Shown piece by piece: positions 28,108-40,670 of a stretch of 64,000 bases of DNA. Each line of letters opens with the position of its first letter. Position 1 is the stretch's first letter. The notes beneath the pieces are model-generated. The model was not told the origin of the DNA. It did no database searches and saw only the letters and a list, made by a program, of their open reading frames with translations. Source of the stretch: Uloborus plumipes (Eukaryota; Arthropoda; Arachnida; Araneae; Uloboridae); contig JAXGGA010005588.1 in the NCBI GenBank assembly GCA_038373865.1, positions 1 through 64,000 on the forward strand, given 5' to 3'. The translations under genes were made by a program, and so were the position numbers.

Positions 28108-29647
28108 CTTTCCTGAAGGATATGCCATTTCAGTAGGCAATTCTGGTATATTTTGTGTTTTTAGAAGTGAAAATGTAGACTCAATGAATCCATCAATATG
28201 TGGCTTTACCACCACTCTCCCATGACTTCTGTTATTGTAAATGAACTGCTTATAAGTTGATATTTTGAAAATATCTTTTTCATCCTTAGGAATACCTCTT
28301 CCTGAGGTTTCATCTGAGTGGGTTATTTTTTTATAATACCGTGGCCACCACGTTTTGAAATTAAAAATATCTTTCGGTGTAACTCTATGGATGGTAAAAC
28401 GACTTGTTTTACTAGCCTTTAAAATAAGTTACTATACTCATCTGGAGTATAAATTCTATCATCCCTTCTTTGACTCTTTTTATAGATCCAAAGTCTCTGT
28501 CACATGGGGAGAATGAATGTTCACGAACAGGAAAGTTGTGAATGATTTCATCAAAACGTCCTTTGTCACAAAGATTCATTAGAAATCTTACAACCGTATG
28601 GTTTTTATTTTGGCCTGATGGTCCGTCACTAAAAAGGATGAGCTTTTTTATAGTTACAGGTATCTCGGTTTGTATGTAGTGTAGTAAAAAACTACATACC
28701 TCATTTGGGCTTTTATTACCTTCTCCTTCATGATAAAGGTAAATTTTTGATTTACTACTTTTTAAATCATGAATACTGAAAACGTTTACCCATAGTTGTC
28801 TCATATAAAAAATTTCCTGGACAGGAATATTCGGGAGAGGCAAGTTTTGCATGTAATCAAAGCATAGGGCTGAAGTTTCATTATCCTCATTCTTGGATGC
28901 TTCTTTTAAATTAGCATAAAATTTTGTAGCCCTCCTTTTATGTACCATTAGCTCTGCAGCTGGCTCACGTTTAGTATAGTCGTCTAGAGTTTGGTCTTTT
29001 AGGTTTACCTTTAGGCTTTCGCATTGACTACAAACATCTACTTGCGGTCTACCGAAGGAGTACCCAAAGTTTTCACGAAAATATAAATAATAGAAGTTAT
29101 ACTTGACAACATCTTTTAGATTAGGATGGTCATTAATGAATAATTCATGCATTTTCGTAATATTTAAACGGGAATCAAGGTATTTTCTGCGTTTTTCCCA
29201 GTAGTGGGACTCTTTAACTTCAAATTTAGAGATTTGCTCATGAATAAGCGCGCAAATGTGACCCGAAATGGCATTGCCACTTTTGTTTTGACCTCTCTCG
29301 TCTTTAGGGGTTGTATTGGTACATAATAACTGACATATTCTCCCTAATCTGTTGTGCGAAATTCCATGAATTTTCATAAAAACATTTTTGCAAACATGTT
29401 TCAATTTCCCACTGATTTTTAAATTGTATTTGTAAGAATAATTTCTTTTAAAGGCTTTTCTTTCAGAATTTTCCACACTTGATGTTTTCTCTTCAGCATG
29501 GTTTTGATTTTTCGTTCTACGCATAACTTCACTAATTTCTATTAGGGTTTGAATGTATGTATCTTGTGAATTTTTGTTTTCAAGTTTGTGGAAATAACCC
29601 CAAGTTTCATTTGTTACATATTCATTCATGTTTAAATAGCATTTCAT
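28108..29647 (-). pseudogene. decayed transposase-like gene, unassigned family
   Basis: A 411-codon frame (29647-28412) starts at ATG. It contains KHVCKNVFMKIHGISHNRLG, DERGQNKSGN, a CSQCESL pair of Cys, CFDYMQNLPLPNIP, LFSDGPSGQNKNHTVV and HSFSPCDRDFGSIKR. This pattern fits a protein family I recall as multicopy and uncharacterised in arthropods and cnidarians, probably transposase-derived. Asp in DYMQ, SDGPSGQN and DRDFG are candidate catalytic acids. After GSIK the true frame shifts by one (loss near an A-run at about 28488), giving DRIYTPDEYSN. A second shift near 28420 leads to KASKTSRFTIHRVTPKDIFN, which runs to KPHIDGFIESTF and a GTGAGAA donor at 28107. Two frameshifts make it a pseudogene; later exons were not found. 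Confidence 0.65.
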
Positions 29648-31287
29648 TTTGCAATTACATGTTAAAAATATTTAAGCCCTATTAGCATTTCATGGTAACA
29701 TATCACTGGTATATTGATATAGAGCTCCATGCTTTTTGCCAGAGTTTGTTGACTTTAAAGCCCATTATCTCAAAATCAGGTTTTTGCGGGTTAACTCCTT
29801 TTTGCATAACACCATCCATTTTTAACCTATAGTGTATTATTTCGACAAAAAAACAGTGTGCGAGTGATATATTTTAAAATAGGGTGTATCCAAAAAAAAC
29901 TTTTTTTCACATAAAATTTCCTGTAGTTCGACGGGATAAACAGTAATAAATCCTTGTCCTCGTCTTGATTAGAAGAATTGGGGTTAGAATCTTGATTTTT
30001 CAAACAGTTTCCTTCAAATAAGTTTGAATTGGAACAACAGCACTAAGTGTTCCGATTCACCCCGCAAATTTTTTTCCTATGACATTTTTCAGAATTCTTC
30101 ATTTTTATGACACAATTTATAAAAAATGTAAATTCTAATGGGGTATTCTGTTGTTCAGATACATGTATTATTGAAACATACCACTCTTAGTTTTTAAATA
30201 TAAGAAGGTTTGTTCTTGCATATGAAGTTTTGCGGTCTATGAAAATGTGATGTTTTCTAGCATTCCACGAACAGCCCTCCTTAGAAGCCAGTACCGTTGC
30301 CAGATTGAAAAAAGTAATTTTTTCCTACTTTCTATGATCTTACCTTTCTAAAAAAAAAAATTCATGGCGAAAAATACCCAATAGTATCTTTATGAAGAAT
30401 TTCTTCGTACGGTCGGGAAGTTTTGTTCCGATTGACCCCGCTGTTCCTATACACCCCATTTTACGGTATTAATTTTAGTATAAACACAATTTTTTGTTAA
30501 TTTGAGTTAATATCTTGAGTTGCTGGTCATTCATTATACAAAATTTGTTCATTTCTATTTTTATTTCAAAAAAAAATAGGAATCACTACTTCTATTAGGG
30601 ATAAAGACTTGCTGCATTTTACTTAATAAACAACTAGTTACTTAATATTATGAAAGACTTTATATATCCTTAGATTGTGTGCGAATTTTTATTGCTGTGG
30701 GTCAATAGTTTCGGTCATCTCTAGAGCCATTCACTATTAATGGATCGCTAATTTTATGGGCGCTTTTTTTCTCTTTTTTACCATATATTTTTCCAATGGG
30801 AAAAATGGTTCTTGGTTACATTAGTGCCGAAAAGTTACCATATGATATCTTAAATTGATTTTTGGCCCTATTGGAATGAAGAATTGCAATTTTTTATTTA
30901 AAAAAAAGGAAAAGGATAATAAAAATATGGTAAAATGTACTCATTTTGTATAGTGAACGCTCTCAGATTTAACTGAAGCATTGGTCCACTCCACTTCATT
31001 AACAAAATGCACGCATTCTGACTAGACCATATGAAAGCTTTTAGGTTCTATTAGAACTAAAGTTAATAATTTATTTTCAATAAAAAAAGTATTAAAAAAG
31101 AAAAAAAATAACATATATTGTGTAATGAAAGGCCTCAAAGGTAACTAAATATATTTACGTAGAGCAACCAAGGTTTACACACACTCTAAAGATACTACAT
31201 GGCAACCGTTTGGCCCTATTAGAACAAATAATTCTTATTTCTCATTCTTTGAGAAAATGATTAAAATTGTCGAACTTTTATAATAAA
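29648..31287. other. non-coding, with two GTTCCGATTNACCCCGC repeats
   Basis: No gene was seen. GTTCCGATTCACCCCGC (about 30048-30064) and GTTCCGATTGACCCCGC (about 30426-30442, followed by TGTTCCTATACACCCC) are direct repeats upstream of the transposase-like pseudogene. They may be subterminal sites of the same transposon, but no matching opposite end was found. Confidence 0.4.
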
Positions 31288-32095
31288 CTAGCTGCCAGGG
31301 CAGCTAGATTAGCTTCCTGCGGCATGTTGATGCATAACATCTCCCCTCTCTAACTTTTACCTCATTCTGAAGTTATATTATTTGATATAATTTAATGTTC
31401 ATTCGATTTCAAGACATACCACGCACGTGGCCCGGCGTTGCACGGGCACTTCGTGCCCTGAAAGTAGTGAGAAAAAAATTTAAAGAAACTACTCCCCGCC
31501 AAGGCGGCTCGCTTACAGGCGCTTCACGCCTTTACTTTTTTCCTATATAAAAAAAATCATTCGAATTATTGAGATGCTTCACGCCTTCAAGATGGTGAGG
31601 AAAGTTTCAGTAAGTTCAGCTCGCTCAAAGGAAAAAAGCAGACATAGATACTCAGTTTTTAATATAAGTAGATGGCTCTTCAACAAATAAATGTTTCAAA
31701 ATATTACCAGTAGCTAGAGATAAAAATTCTACGTAAGTGGCCCGCTTATGAGTTTCGTGTTTGATTTAGTTAAGCCTTCATTCAAAATTCTCATTATCAT
31801 TGTTATTATTGTTTCATAGCAACGACGGTTTACAAGAATGGATTTCATATTTAATCATTTATTAGGCTTAATCGCTTTAAACTTGACTACTTATTAATTG
31901 ATATCTTCGCTAATTAAAATCGTATAATTATATCAATTGAAACTAATGAAGACTGAAAAATTACCTATCTATCGGTACCTGGTTCGACTTTCATGTCATT
32001 GGCGTTCAGGAGAAAGAAGCGTGACATAGAAAGAAAGATAGTTAGAAAGAAAGATAGTTAGAAAGATACTCAGTTTTTAATATAAGTAGATGACC
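31288..32095. repeat. Helitron-like end and interspersed repeat fragments
   Basis: On the minus strand 31305-31288 reads GCTGCCCTGGCAGCTAGT, a hairpin followed by CTAG, like a Helitron 3' end. At 31430-31465 a second GC-rich hairpin block occurs (CCCGGCGTTGCACGGGC and GGGCACTTCGTGCCC). GATACTCAGTTTTTAATATAAGTAGATG-type ends are repeated directly at about 31650-31673 and 32060-32086. Several broken insertions overlap here and were not separated. Confidence 0.4.
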
Positions 32096-32561
32096 CCAGA
32101 GGCATCTGAGAACACTAACTTAGATCAAAAAATGTTGTACTCATACTAACAGTAACCTAAGGCAATTTTGCCGCACTATTAGAAATTTGATAGCCGCAAT
32201 GTATTTTATACCTGAAAAAGGTTTGTTTACACGAGATGCTTCCTGGTTTTGGATTCCACTAAAAGAACCGTCGATCAACTATAGGCAGTTCAAACTCTTT
32301 TTTTGCTTACCAGTGAATCTACAAAGACTACTTGAGACCAAAATACTGTTGGTCCCTTGATCATTTAAAGATGACTTTGCTTGATGAACATACACAGCAC
32401 CATTATCATTTTCACTTTCTCTTCTCTATTCATCATTTTCTGGAGAAAAGGAGCTTTCTTCGTCCTACGTAGCGCATTTTGCTCAATATTGTGCCCTAGC
32501 CCATATTGTAGGGTTCTCCAACTGGATTTTCATTTCTAATGACATCCATCTGTGTAGAGTC

Positions 32562-32775
32562 GACCCTGCCGGCCACCTTGTCTAGTGGTCATAGAAGTCT
32601 AACCGAGATGGAGTGGTCCCGGAATCGAATCCCAGCTTGAGCATGAATGTACTATCTCTCTCCTGTCCTTGTCCTTTCTTTGCGTGAATGTGTTGTTGTG
32701 CTGTGAAAGGTTACCTACCCTATAAACTGGCCCCTATGACCTGCCTGTACTATGGAAGTCGAACTGCGCACCAGA
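32562..32775 (+). repeat. tRNA-derived SINE (copy 2)
   Basis: An A-box-like CTTGTCTAGTGGTCATAG (from about 32577) and a B box GGAATCGAATCCC (32621-32633) are followed by a body that matches copy 1 at 25941-26146 in the opposite orientation (CTTGTCCTTTCTTTGCGTG, TTGTTGTGCTGTGAAAGG, CCCTATAAACTGG, CTATGGAAGTCG). Confidence 0.78.
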
Positions 32776-35358
32776 TCATGATACAGTTGAAAAAGTGGAG
32801 CAGCGCACCCCGAATTTGCCAGCCTATCTGGTACAAAACAGCAACAAGAGTTGTTCCTTGTGTTGCTTCACAATGAACCTTAAATTATGATTGCTGATCA
32901 CCTTCTTGAGTATCCAAAGCGTCACTACTCTACAGTTTTTCTACTCGTTATTGGAGGACTGAAGTACTCTTGCCTAATAATTTTTATCTATGTGCTTTAA
33001 ATAGCGTATTTTGCTATTTTTTCTGTCAAGAATAAATGTTTCTGAGCCCACTCAGACCAACTGAAATGTTTTTCTCCCTTAAAAAATAAAAGGAAACACG
33101 TTTCTCATAAAATATTCTGTACTATAACAAAAGAAACTTGTAGAACTCCTAATAACTGAAGAAAGTGAGCTTTATACCCTTTTTAATTTATTTTTTATTA
33201 AAATAGAGATTTTTTTCATCGAAATCGGGGTTAAATTTTAAATAAGTATATTTTAAATAATTTATAGGCTAAGCGTACATGAGAAGTTAAAAGACTAATT
33301 TTTGTATACTGCAAAGTGGTTTAATTATGATCTAACTAAAATTATATCTTTTTATGCAAAAGTCTGAAAAAGTAGACGCCTTTTGACTTTTTAAAACACA
33401 AAATGATATTCCTGAATATTTTTAGCTCTGCATGTTTCTTGAATTTTTGAACATTTTTAAAATTCAAATAAACCATTTATTAAACTTTATAAACCCTACC
33501 TTCCACATTCAAAATTCTTCGTGTAAAAGATATGCATTGCGACCTATTTTTTAATTTTAGAAAACGGAATTCTTACTTTTCCTGCTTATTCTTTAAAGCT
33601 TAAATATGGCATCATTATATTGTCTGAACTCGCTCTTTCGCTTTTCTTATTTTTAATTCGCGTTAGAAAATATTAAAATACTTATTAGCTTTGGTTGAGA
33701 AACTTTTATTCTGCAGTTTCTTATAATACTTCAGGTAAGTTCGTAATAATGAACAAAAAATATTCGAATACATTTCTGAGGTAAAGCAATTTTCCAATAT
33801 TTCTAAGTGTCTGGACCGAAACATTTCTCTCTCTTATTTTGATCTTACTTATTAGGTACGTACAAAAGAAAAATTAAAATAAAAAAACTGCATAGTAAAA
33901 TATTGGAATTAAATGAAAATTCTAAAAGAAACAGTAATGCGTTTTATGTACTTGACTGCTTGTTTTTTTTCAAAAAGTCTTAACATATATTACTTTTTCG
34001 CTTCAAGTGGGAAATATGCTCTGTCTATGCGTTAAAAAAGAAGCATTTTCGTGCAAAACTAAATATTTTAATTTAATTTAGGAAACACAATTATTATATA
34101 GTTCAAATTCTAATTCTCAATCCTAAAATTAAAATTGTATTTTTTTTTTTTTAAATTTTGTATTGAGAACCGTAGACGTCAGAATGAAGTGTACATTTTT
34201 ATGAAAAATTACTTGGAAATCATTTCTTCACTTTGTGGATTTTATCTAAGCAAAAAAGTACGAAACTATTAAAAATCATTTTGAGCTGTTAAATATTTTT
34301 AAAAATTTCGTGAACTATTCGATACGCAATATTCGTTAAACGGTAATTTTTGTAATGCCTAAAGAAGTTAAAACCAAACAATTTCTATGAAATCTAAAAG
34401 GATTACACAAAATAATGATAGGTAACTTTCCTAAATTGGCTTACATGTGTAAAATATTAACCAACATTGTGAGCATTTAAATTTTATGAACTCAAACTGT
34501 GGTTCAACCCGTAAATTTCAGTAAATCATGTTAGTTATGCTTTGACTAGTTTTAAAGATTTCAAGCTAAAAAATGTGTCAGTTATCTTAAGTATAATTTT
34601 AATGATATACATATCATTAAAATTACACGAATGAAAAAAGAAGGAAAAGCAAAAAGCAATATTTCGCATTTTTCTCTTATAAAATAAAAAAGTGTTTGTT
34701 AAAGAGTTTATGAAATAAAACTAATCAATTAATAATTTTTAATTACGTTTTCTTATCGCTCATCCACAAGGTAAACAAATTAAATAGGAACTTTATGAAA
34801 TATCCTTAATTGATGGCTTTATAAAGAGTTCATTTTCCTGCTAAATTCATGAAGAAAAACCATTATCTATTAAACGCAGTGAATAAAAATGTTAATTTAA
34901 AATTACTTTAGGCATTAGCATTAAAAATGGGACGTTAGCGGTATCGAAATTTTGAAAATAAACTTCACATTGAAAGGAGGGCACAATTATGTCATTGAGG
35001 CTATCAGGAAGAGAAGCAATTTCAGAAAGACGGAAAAACTAATAATAAAGTTACTGAAGAGTATGTGTTGATAGAAAAATGCAAAGGTATGGAATAATGG
35101 ATTTCAAATTCTTGGAAATAAAAAAAAATCTTCTTTCCTTCTTTCCTATTAAAATTCGTATTAAAATTAAATTGTGCAGGTTAATAAAATTTTTCGAAAG
35201 ACATAATACTATAACTATCCAAATATTAGTGAATATTATTAAAATCCCATATGATAGCTTTTTTATGTGCTCCAAAGCTACAAATTGATTTTTTTTCTTG
35301 AGAAGTTCTATGTTTATTTATAGAAATTAACTTCTTTAAAATAATACACACCCAAACG

Positions 35359-35390
<32 letters not shown>

Positions 35391-36571
35391 CATATAAATT
35401 GTGCGTTAGCTTGTGCGTATGTGTGTAACTGGTCCTTTAATCATAATGTTAACTTTATGAATATTTTTGCAGAAATGAAACTTGCTATGACTGCTGCTTT
35501 TGCTTCTTGTTTTACATTATGACGTTCTTGCTGCATAATTGAAGTTAACGAAAATTGTTGCTTCTCAAACTTTCTTTCTGTGTATGTGTGTGTGTGTGTA
35601 CTTTACTCTGACGGACCGAAATCCGGAAGTATCGACAATTGCTGTTAAGCATCAGCATTCACACATGACTGAATAACACGAAAAGCTGAATATTTTCGTT
35701 GAAGCACCGGTGAATGTTGGCATTCTCTATCTTCGTTTTTTTTCTGCATTTGTGTGTATGACTTTGTTACTAAATTTATCTCACTCTCATTGAAATTTTA
35801 ATTATTTCAAGAAGCTGATTCTAGAAACGGAACGTTTGGTACGCGTTCCGTAGTAAATTCTTTTGCACTTAAGTCAATACGTCAGAGCTAGTAACAGACT
35901 TTTTTTTTTAATTTTTATAAGCGTAACTGAAATGCAACGTTTGCAGCAAAAAAAGAAAATGAAAAGTATTCAATCTAAGCAGCGCTATAGCTCTATAACG
36001 CGTTGAAAAGATCTCAAAAAATAATACTCTAGTTCCTTTGTCCCCCGTTTTCGAGCGCTTTCATTGAAGAATACCAAGTTTCCAAAAATGTCTTTACGAG
36101 AAGAATTCACAGAACAAAGAAAAGATGATAAAATATTTTAGTGGCAGGAAAACATTTTTTCCTGAGTTTGGAAAAGAAAACGTGGCTATATATTTAAAGG
36201 TCATTCTCCTCTTTTTTTTTCTCCCATTATAATAGGAATATTTTTATCGGACACTCAGAAAATGTGTAAAGATATTCATTCTATGCACTACACTAAAGCT
36301 ATGACTCCCAACTTTTCTTGCTTGCAAATTCTTACCCAAGTTCGGAAGAAATCGACGAACCTTTTGAGCCGTAGTCAGTTTTAGGAAAGAAAACAATAAA
36401 ATTTGGGAGATAATTTTAACATTGTGTCTATGTAGTGCAATATTTCATTACAAACTAGAGGTTCTGTATTGCGTTAAAGCCACCTTTAATGTCTTTATTC
36501 ATTTTCTTTAATTTAGCTAGAAAGTATTCTAAAAACTAAAACGAAGAAAATAAATACCTTTGTGCGAAAGA
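32776..36571. other. non-coding, minor microsatellites only
   Basis: About 3.8 kb without a recognised gene. It contains (CATA)n at about 35361-35392 and (TG)n at about 35580-35599. Open frames on both strands are short and AT-driven. Confidence 0.45.
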
Positions 36572-36618
36572 TGTAGAGTTTAAATCCAACGTTTAAATGC
36601 ACAAATTTACAGGTATAC

Positions 36619-36664
36619 TGTAAACACGTGTTTCGGGGCTACAAGGAGCCCCTTTTTCAATACA
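36619..36664 (-). ncRNA. mirror copy of the hammerhead-like motif
   Basis: It is the reverse-complement partner of 37066-37111 in the left arm of the palindrome: CGGGGCTACAAGGAGCCCC and ACACGTGTTTC on the plus strand. One base differs near the cleavage side (TGTAAACACG). Confidence 0.4.
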
Positions 36665-37065
36665 AGAAGTGTGAGCTTTAGGATGAAGAATCATCCGATA
36701 AAAGCAACACATTCGAACAAAAGATAGTATAAATAGCAAAAACTGGAAATAAACAAAACAAACAAGACAATGCTTAGAGCCGAAATTTATTACATGAAAC
36801 CATCAAGAAAAAACCGTTAAGAAATAAATTTCCAAAAGATCCGATAGATCTTAAACATTCATTTTTTGACAATGTTTAAGATCTATCGGATCTTTTGGAA
36901 ATTTATTTCTTAACGGTTTTTTCTTGATGGTTTCATGTAATAAATTTCGGCTCTAAGCATTGTCTTGTTTGTTTTGTTTATTTCCAGTTTTTGCTATTTA
37001 TACTATCTTTTGTTCGAATGTGTTGCTTTTATCGGATGATTCTTCATCCTAAAGCTCACACTTCT

Positions 37066-37111
37066 TGTATTGAAAAAGGGGCTCCTTGTAGCCCCGAAAC
37101 ACGTGTCTACA
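37066..37111 (+). ncRNA. hammerhead-ribozyme-like motif, degenerate core
   Basis: Stem I TGTA (37066-37069) pairs with TACA (37108-37111). The first core is TTGAAAAA, where CUGANGA is expected. Stem II GGGGCT/AGCCCC has a CCTTGT loop. Then come GAAA (37096-37099), a very short stem III within CACGTG, and a GUC cleavage triplet (37105-37107). Short stem III is typical of PLE hammerheads. The weakened first core may have lost activity. The mirror copy lies in the left arm. Confidence 0.45.
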
Positions 37112-37158
37112 GTATACCTGTAAATTTGTGCATTTAAACGTTGGATTTAAACTCTACA

Positions 37159-38636
37159 CTAAAACGTAGTTGCAAAACAACTAAATACCAGCACTGATAA
37201 AAACTGACTTTAAATAAATGCAAAATTATTTTAACCAACCGATTCTAAAAAACGTACAAACGTACGTTAGCTAAAAAAAAGCTTTTATAGTTTTATTTGT
37301 GGAATTTTTTTTTAATTAGGCGATATTCTTAATATGTTTCCGTATTTCTGCTTCAGGGAAGGAGGGGAAATGCGAGATGATAGTCAAAATGATTTGATTA
37401 CCGCAAGTATTTTATCTTCGCCTACACAGTTTACATGAATCTGATTCAGAACTGTGTTAACACTGAATACATTATAAAATTACATTTGCTCAACACTATT
37501 AGTGCTTGGATGTGAAGGAGTTGGCTATTGCAGCAATTTAAAAACGAAATTCATATTATTGTTTTTAAAAAATGTTTTTAGCTACAAATAATACTAGTCG
37601 AAGAGAGTATCACTTACATCACTTTTTCATTGTTCTATTCCTTCAGCCAACTTGTTGACATGTTTACTTCAAGATAAATATTAAAATAAAAGCACTTTTT
37701 TTTTTTTATTATTGAATTAAAGGTCAAGTTAAGACCCCAGCAGATAGATATTAAGGATACTTCATTCGCCCTAAAAGTAATTTTTGATCTGAATTATTTT
37801 TTTTAATTTCATTTTTGTGGTAAAAAGCTTGCAGTATCCAAATTAGATATTTTGTTCCTTGCTTACTGTCTAGCTGCATCGATTGAATATTACTCAAAAT
37901 CGCTGCCAACGAGAGCATACTGTTACCGAATCAGCTTCGTTAGATCATAAATATTCTTATGCATCATTAATTGACATCTCAAAGCATTGAAAATTCTGAA
38001 TCGTTAGCAATTGACGCATATTTCCATCGTAAAGTACCATTATCGAGAATTCACACTGCCCTAATAGCATGTAGTCTGACAGTTCTTAAAGTTATTATAG
38101 AATGATTCTTTTTAACGTTTTTTAAAAATCGTCATTTGCAGTACTACAGGAACATTATAGATTTTTTCTTAGCAATTAATTTGAAATTTTCCTCTTAGAA
38201 AAATATTTGATATCTAACGTTCGTTTTCAGAGCAATTATTAAAAAATAATAATAATTACTGTAAAATATGGGAGTCAAATGAAACCACTTTGAGGTTCAT
38301 GGCCCAGAATCTTTCTACTTTATAGCTTAATTAGCACCAAATTTCACGCATTCACCAGAAGATCTTAGGAGATAAACAATAATAAGATCCATGTAAAAAT
38401 ATAAGTACAAATTGTGTTTTTCAGAAGTTTGAACACAAAAAATTCAATTTTACTTCTTAGACGCACGGATCCCTAATAACGCCAAGTCTGAAAAATCTTC
38501 AAATAGTACTCTAACTAAAAAGCATTGAAAAATTCTTTATTATAACGGGATTTGATATTCTAAAAAAAATCAAAACTCCGTACTTACTTGAACCGAAAGG
38601 TGAAATATCCATTGTCACATTTTGGGCACTGATCAA
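37159..38636. other. non-coding, nothing recognised
   Basis: AT-rich sequence with no supported gene. Confidence 0.45.
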
Positions 38637-39136
38637 TAACACAGGTCTGCAAAAATACACTTTTTAAAAATTGTTTTGATTTAGCTAACTGATCTTTATG
38701 TACTCTTTTGCGATGATTTCAAAAATGGTATTGGTTTTTTTCTATCACGTAAGGCTTGCCTACAAAATAAAGTTGAAGTTTTTGAAAAAAGTACAAAAAA
38801 TCGGATAGTTTTGTTTTTTTTTATTTTAACGTAAAGTAAAAGCAGAAAAAAAATCACACCTAGCTAAAAGGAGCATAAAAGTGATGGATATGTGTTGCAA
38901 AGTTATTATAAGTCTTTGAGAAGGAATAAGGCAAGTTAGGTCCATGAGGAACACGGCGAATAGCCGAACATACACTGGCGGAAAAAAAAATCCCAACACC
39001 AAGAAAAAATTACTGTAGAGTAATGAAATTTGGGTAATGCAATTGTCTAGTTAACATGCTTAATTGATTAAATGTACAAGATCACTGGCTAATTTAAGCT
39101 GAAGAAAATGCTGTGCAAATGTGAAATTATGTTAAT

Positions 39137-40157
39137 TTAATAGAGGGTGTAACCTTCAGAATTTTGAAGGCAAGCCTGCAAGCGTGCATGCATTATGTCA
39201 TACAGATGCCGAATGTCACTTTGTGGTATGGAGTGCCATGCTTGTTGCACTTGTTGTGTCAATACTAGGACCGTCATTGCTGACTGTGGATGATGCTCGA
39301 GGTGCCGTCCAATGATATCCCATCCGTTATCAATTCGAGACAGATCAGGTGATTTTTCAGGTCATGGTAACATGTCAGCACTCTGTAGAGCACATCGCGT
39401 TACAGCAGCGATGTGAGGGCAAGCATTATCCTGTTGGAAAACTCCCCCTTGAATGCTACTCATTAAGGGCTGTACTACTGGTTAAATTACCAGACTGACG
39501 ACAAATTTTCAATCAGTGAGTTTGGGATAACCACAAGAGTGCCCCTACTGTCGTAGGAAATTGCTCCAGAGACCGCGACTCCAGGTGTGGGTCCCGTGTG
39601 TCTAGGCCGTACCGCTTGGATGCAGGCGGTCCCCTGGCTCCCTTCTGACTAATATACAGCCACCACTGGCACTAAGGCAGAATCTGTTTTCATCAAAAAT
39701 TACAACAGATCTCCACTCCGACCTCCAGTAAGCTCTGTCTTGACACCACTGCCGTCGGAAACGGCAATGATTTGCAGTCAACGGAATACCGGCTACAGGC
39801 TGCCTGGCTCGGAGCTGTCCTTGAAGTAAACAATTTTTTACCGTTCCTTGGGTCACGACGGTACCAACTGCAGCTCGAATGTCAGCCGCAGATGCAGTAC
39901 GATGCGCCACAGCCGTACGCAAGATTCGGCGATCTTCCTTCTTAGTCGTGCCACGTGGCAGCTCGGAACTCGATCTTCTTGAGGTAGTACCATCCCTTGA
40001 CCATAGCTTCCAATAATCATGCATGATGGAAACATTCCCCTCCAAGTCTTTCTGCAATATCGCGAAATGAAAATCCACCTTCTCGTAGCCAAATTGTACG
40101 ACCTCGTTTAAACTCGGTGAGCTGTTGATAATGGCTTCTTCGTCTTCTTAAAGGCAT
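39137..40157 (-). pseudogene. Tc1-like transposase, broken
   Basis: It starts at ATG 40157 (MPLRRRRSHYQQLTEFKRGR) and ends with LQNSEGYTLY and TAA 39137-39139. This is nearly the whole DD34E transposase: N-terminal HTH (FRDIAERLG), the second HTH (TASAADIRAAVG), first Asp in VVIFDENRF, second Asp in FQQDNACPH, and the third site in SPDLSRIDNGW. The third catalytic residue, normally Glu in PIE, is Asp here. Frameshifts occur near 40045 and 39608. In-frame stops are at 39482-39484 (TAA) and 39362-39364 (TGA where Trp is expected). It is non-functional, although the terminal repeats could still be mobilised by a related enzyme. Confidence 0.92.
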
Positions 40158-40278
40158 TCCTGACTAACATGAACGCAATTCGTCAAATTTCACGGAAAAA
40201 TAATACTCACGAGCTTCACAACACGCTTTTAAAACAAGCCTTATTTGCATGTTCTGAGTGACGCCAGCTGCGCCACAC

Positions 40279-40670
40279 TTAAGGCCGATTCAGATTGCGA
40301 GCGACGCGAACGAACGAAGCGTTTTTCGCTCGCTGGTCAAAAATTCCGATCATTCATACTAGATGCGAGCGAAAGTCACGTGATGGTATTCACCCACTAA
40401 GGATAAAGCGCGCCCAACTCGCGAGAGCCAATGAAATCGAATGTCCACTCGGTCAAAACAGAGCAAAGATGGCGCCTTCCCTCTAACTGGCTGTCGCTCT
40501 CGATGACAAGTTTTGTTCGCCTTTCGCACGCGAAAATATCTAGCATGCTAGATCGCTCGCGACAGGCGAATTTTCGCCGCGTTGTCATGGGAACGCATTC
40601 CGAAAACCTGTTTCGAGGGGAAAAGTTCGCTTCGCGAAAGCGTTTCGCTCGCTATGTGAATCGCGCTTTA
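40279..40670. mobile_element. TIR element nested in the Tc1 element
   Basis: A GC-rich island inside the Tc1 5' non-coding region. The left end AAGGCCGATTCAGATTGCGAGCG and the complemented right end AAAGCGCGATTCACATAGCGAG are imperfect inverted repeats. The interior has more GCGAAAGCG/CGCTCGC repeats in both orientations. It is non-coding, about 390 bp; no clear target duplication, so the edges are approximate. Confidence 0.55.

Larger units (their letters stand above)
36572..37158. mobile_element. near-perfect palindrome, likely inverted PLE-type terminal repeats
   Basis: Two 288-bp arms (36572-36859 and 36871-37158) are reverse complements around an 11-bp loop, with only scattered mismatches (for example CTGTAAACACG versus CTGTAGACACG). 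Each arm carries a block TTGAAAAA-GGGGCTCCTTGTAGCCCC-GAAACACGTGTC, which folds like a small type-I hammerhead. PLEs are known to carry such ribozymes in their pseudo-LTRs and to insert as inverted pairs. No protein-coding part remains, so the PLE assignment is inference; a foldback DNA element is the alternative. Confidence 0.7.
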
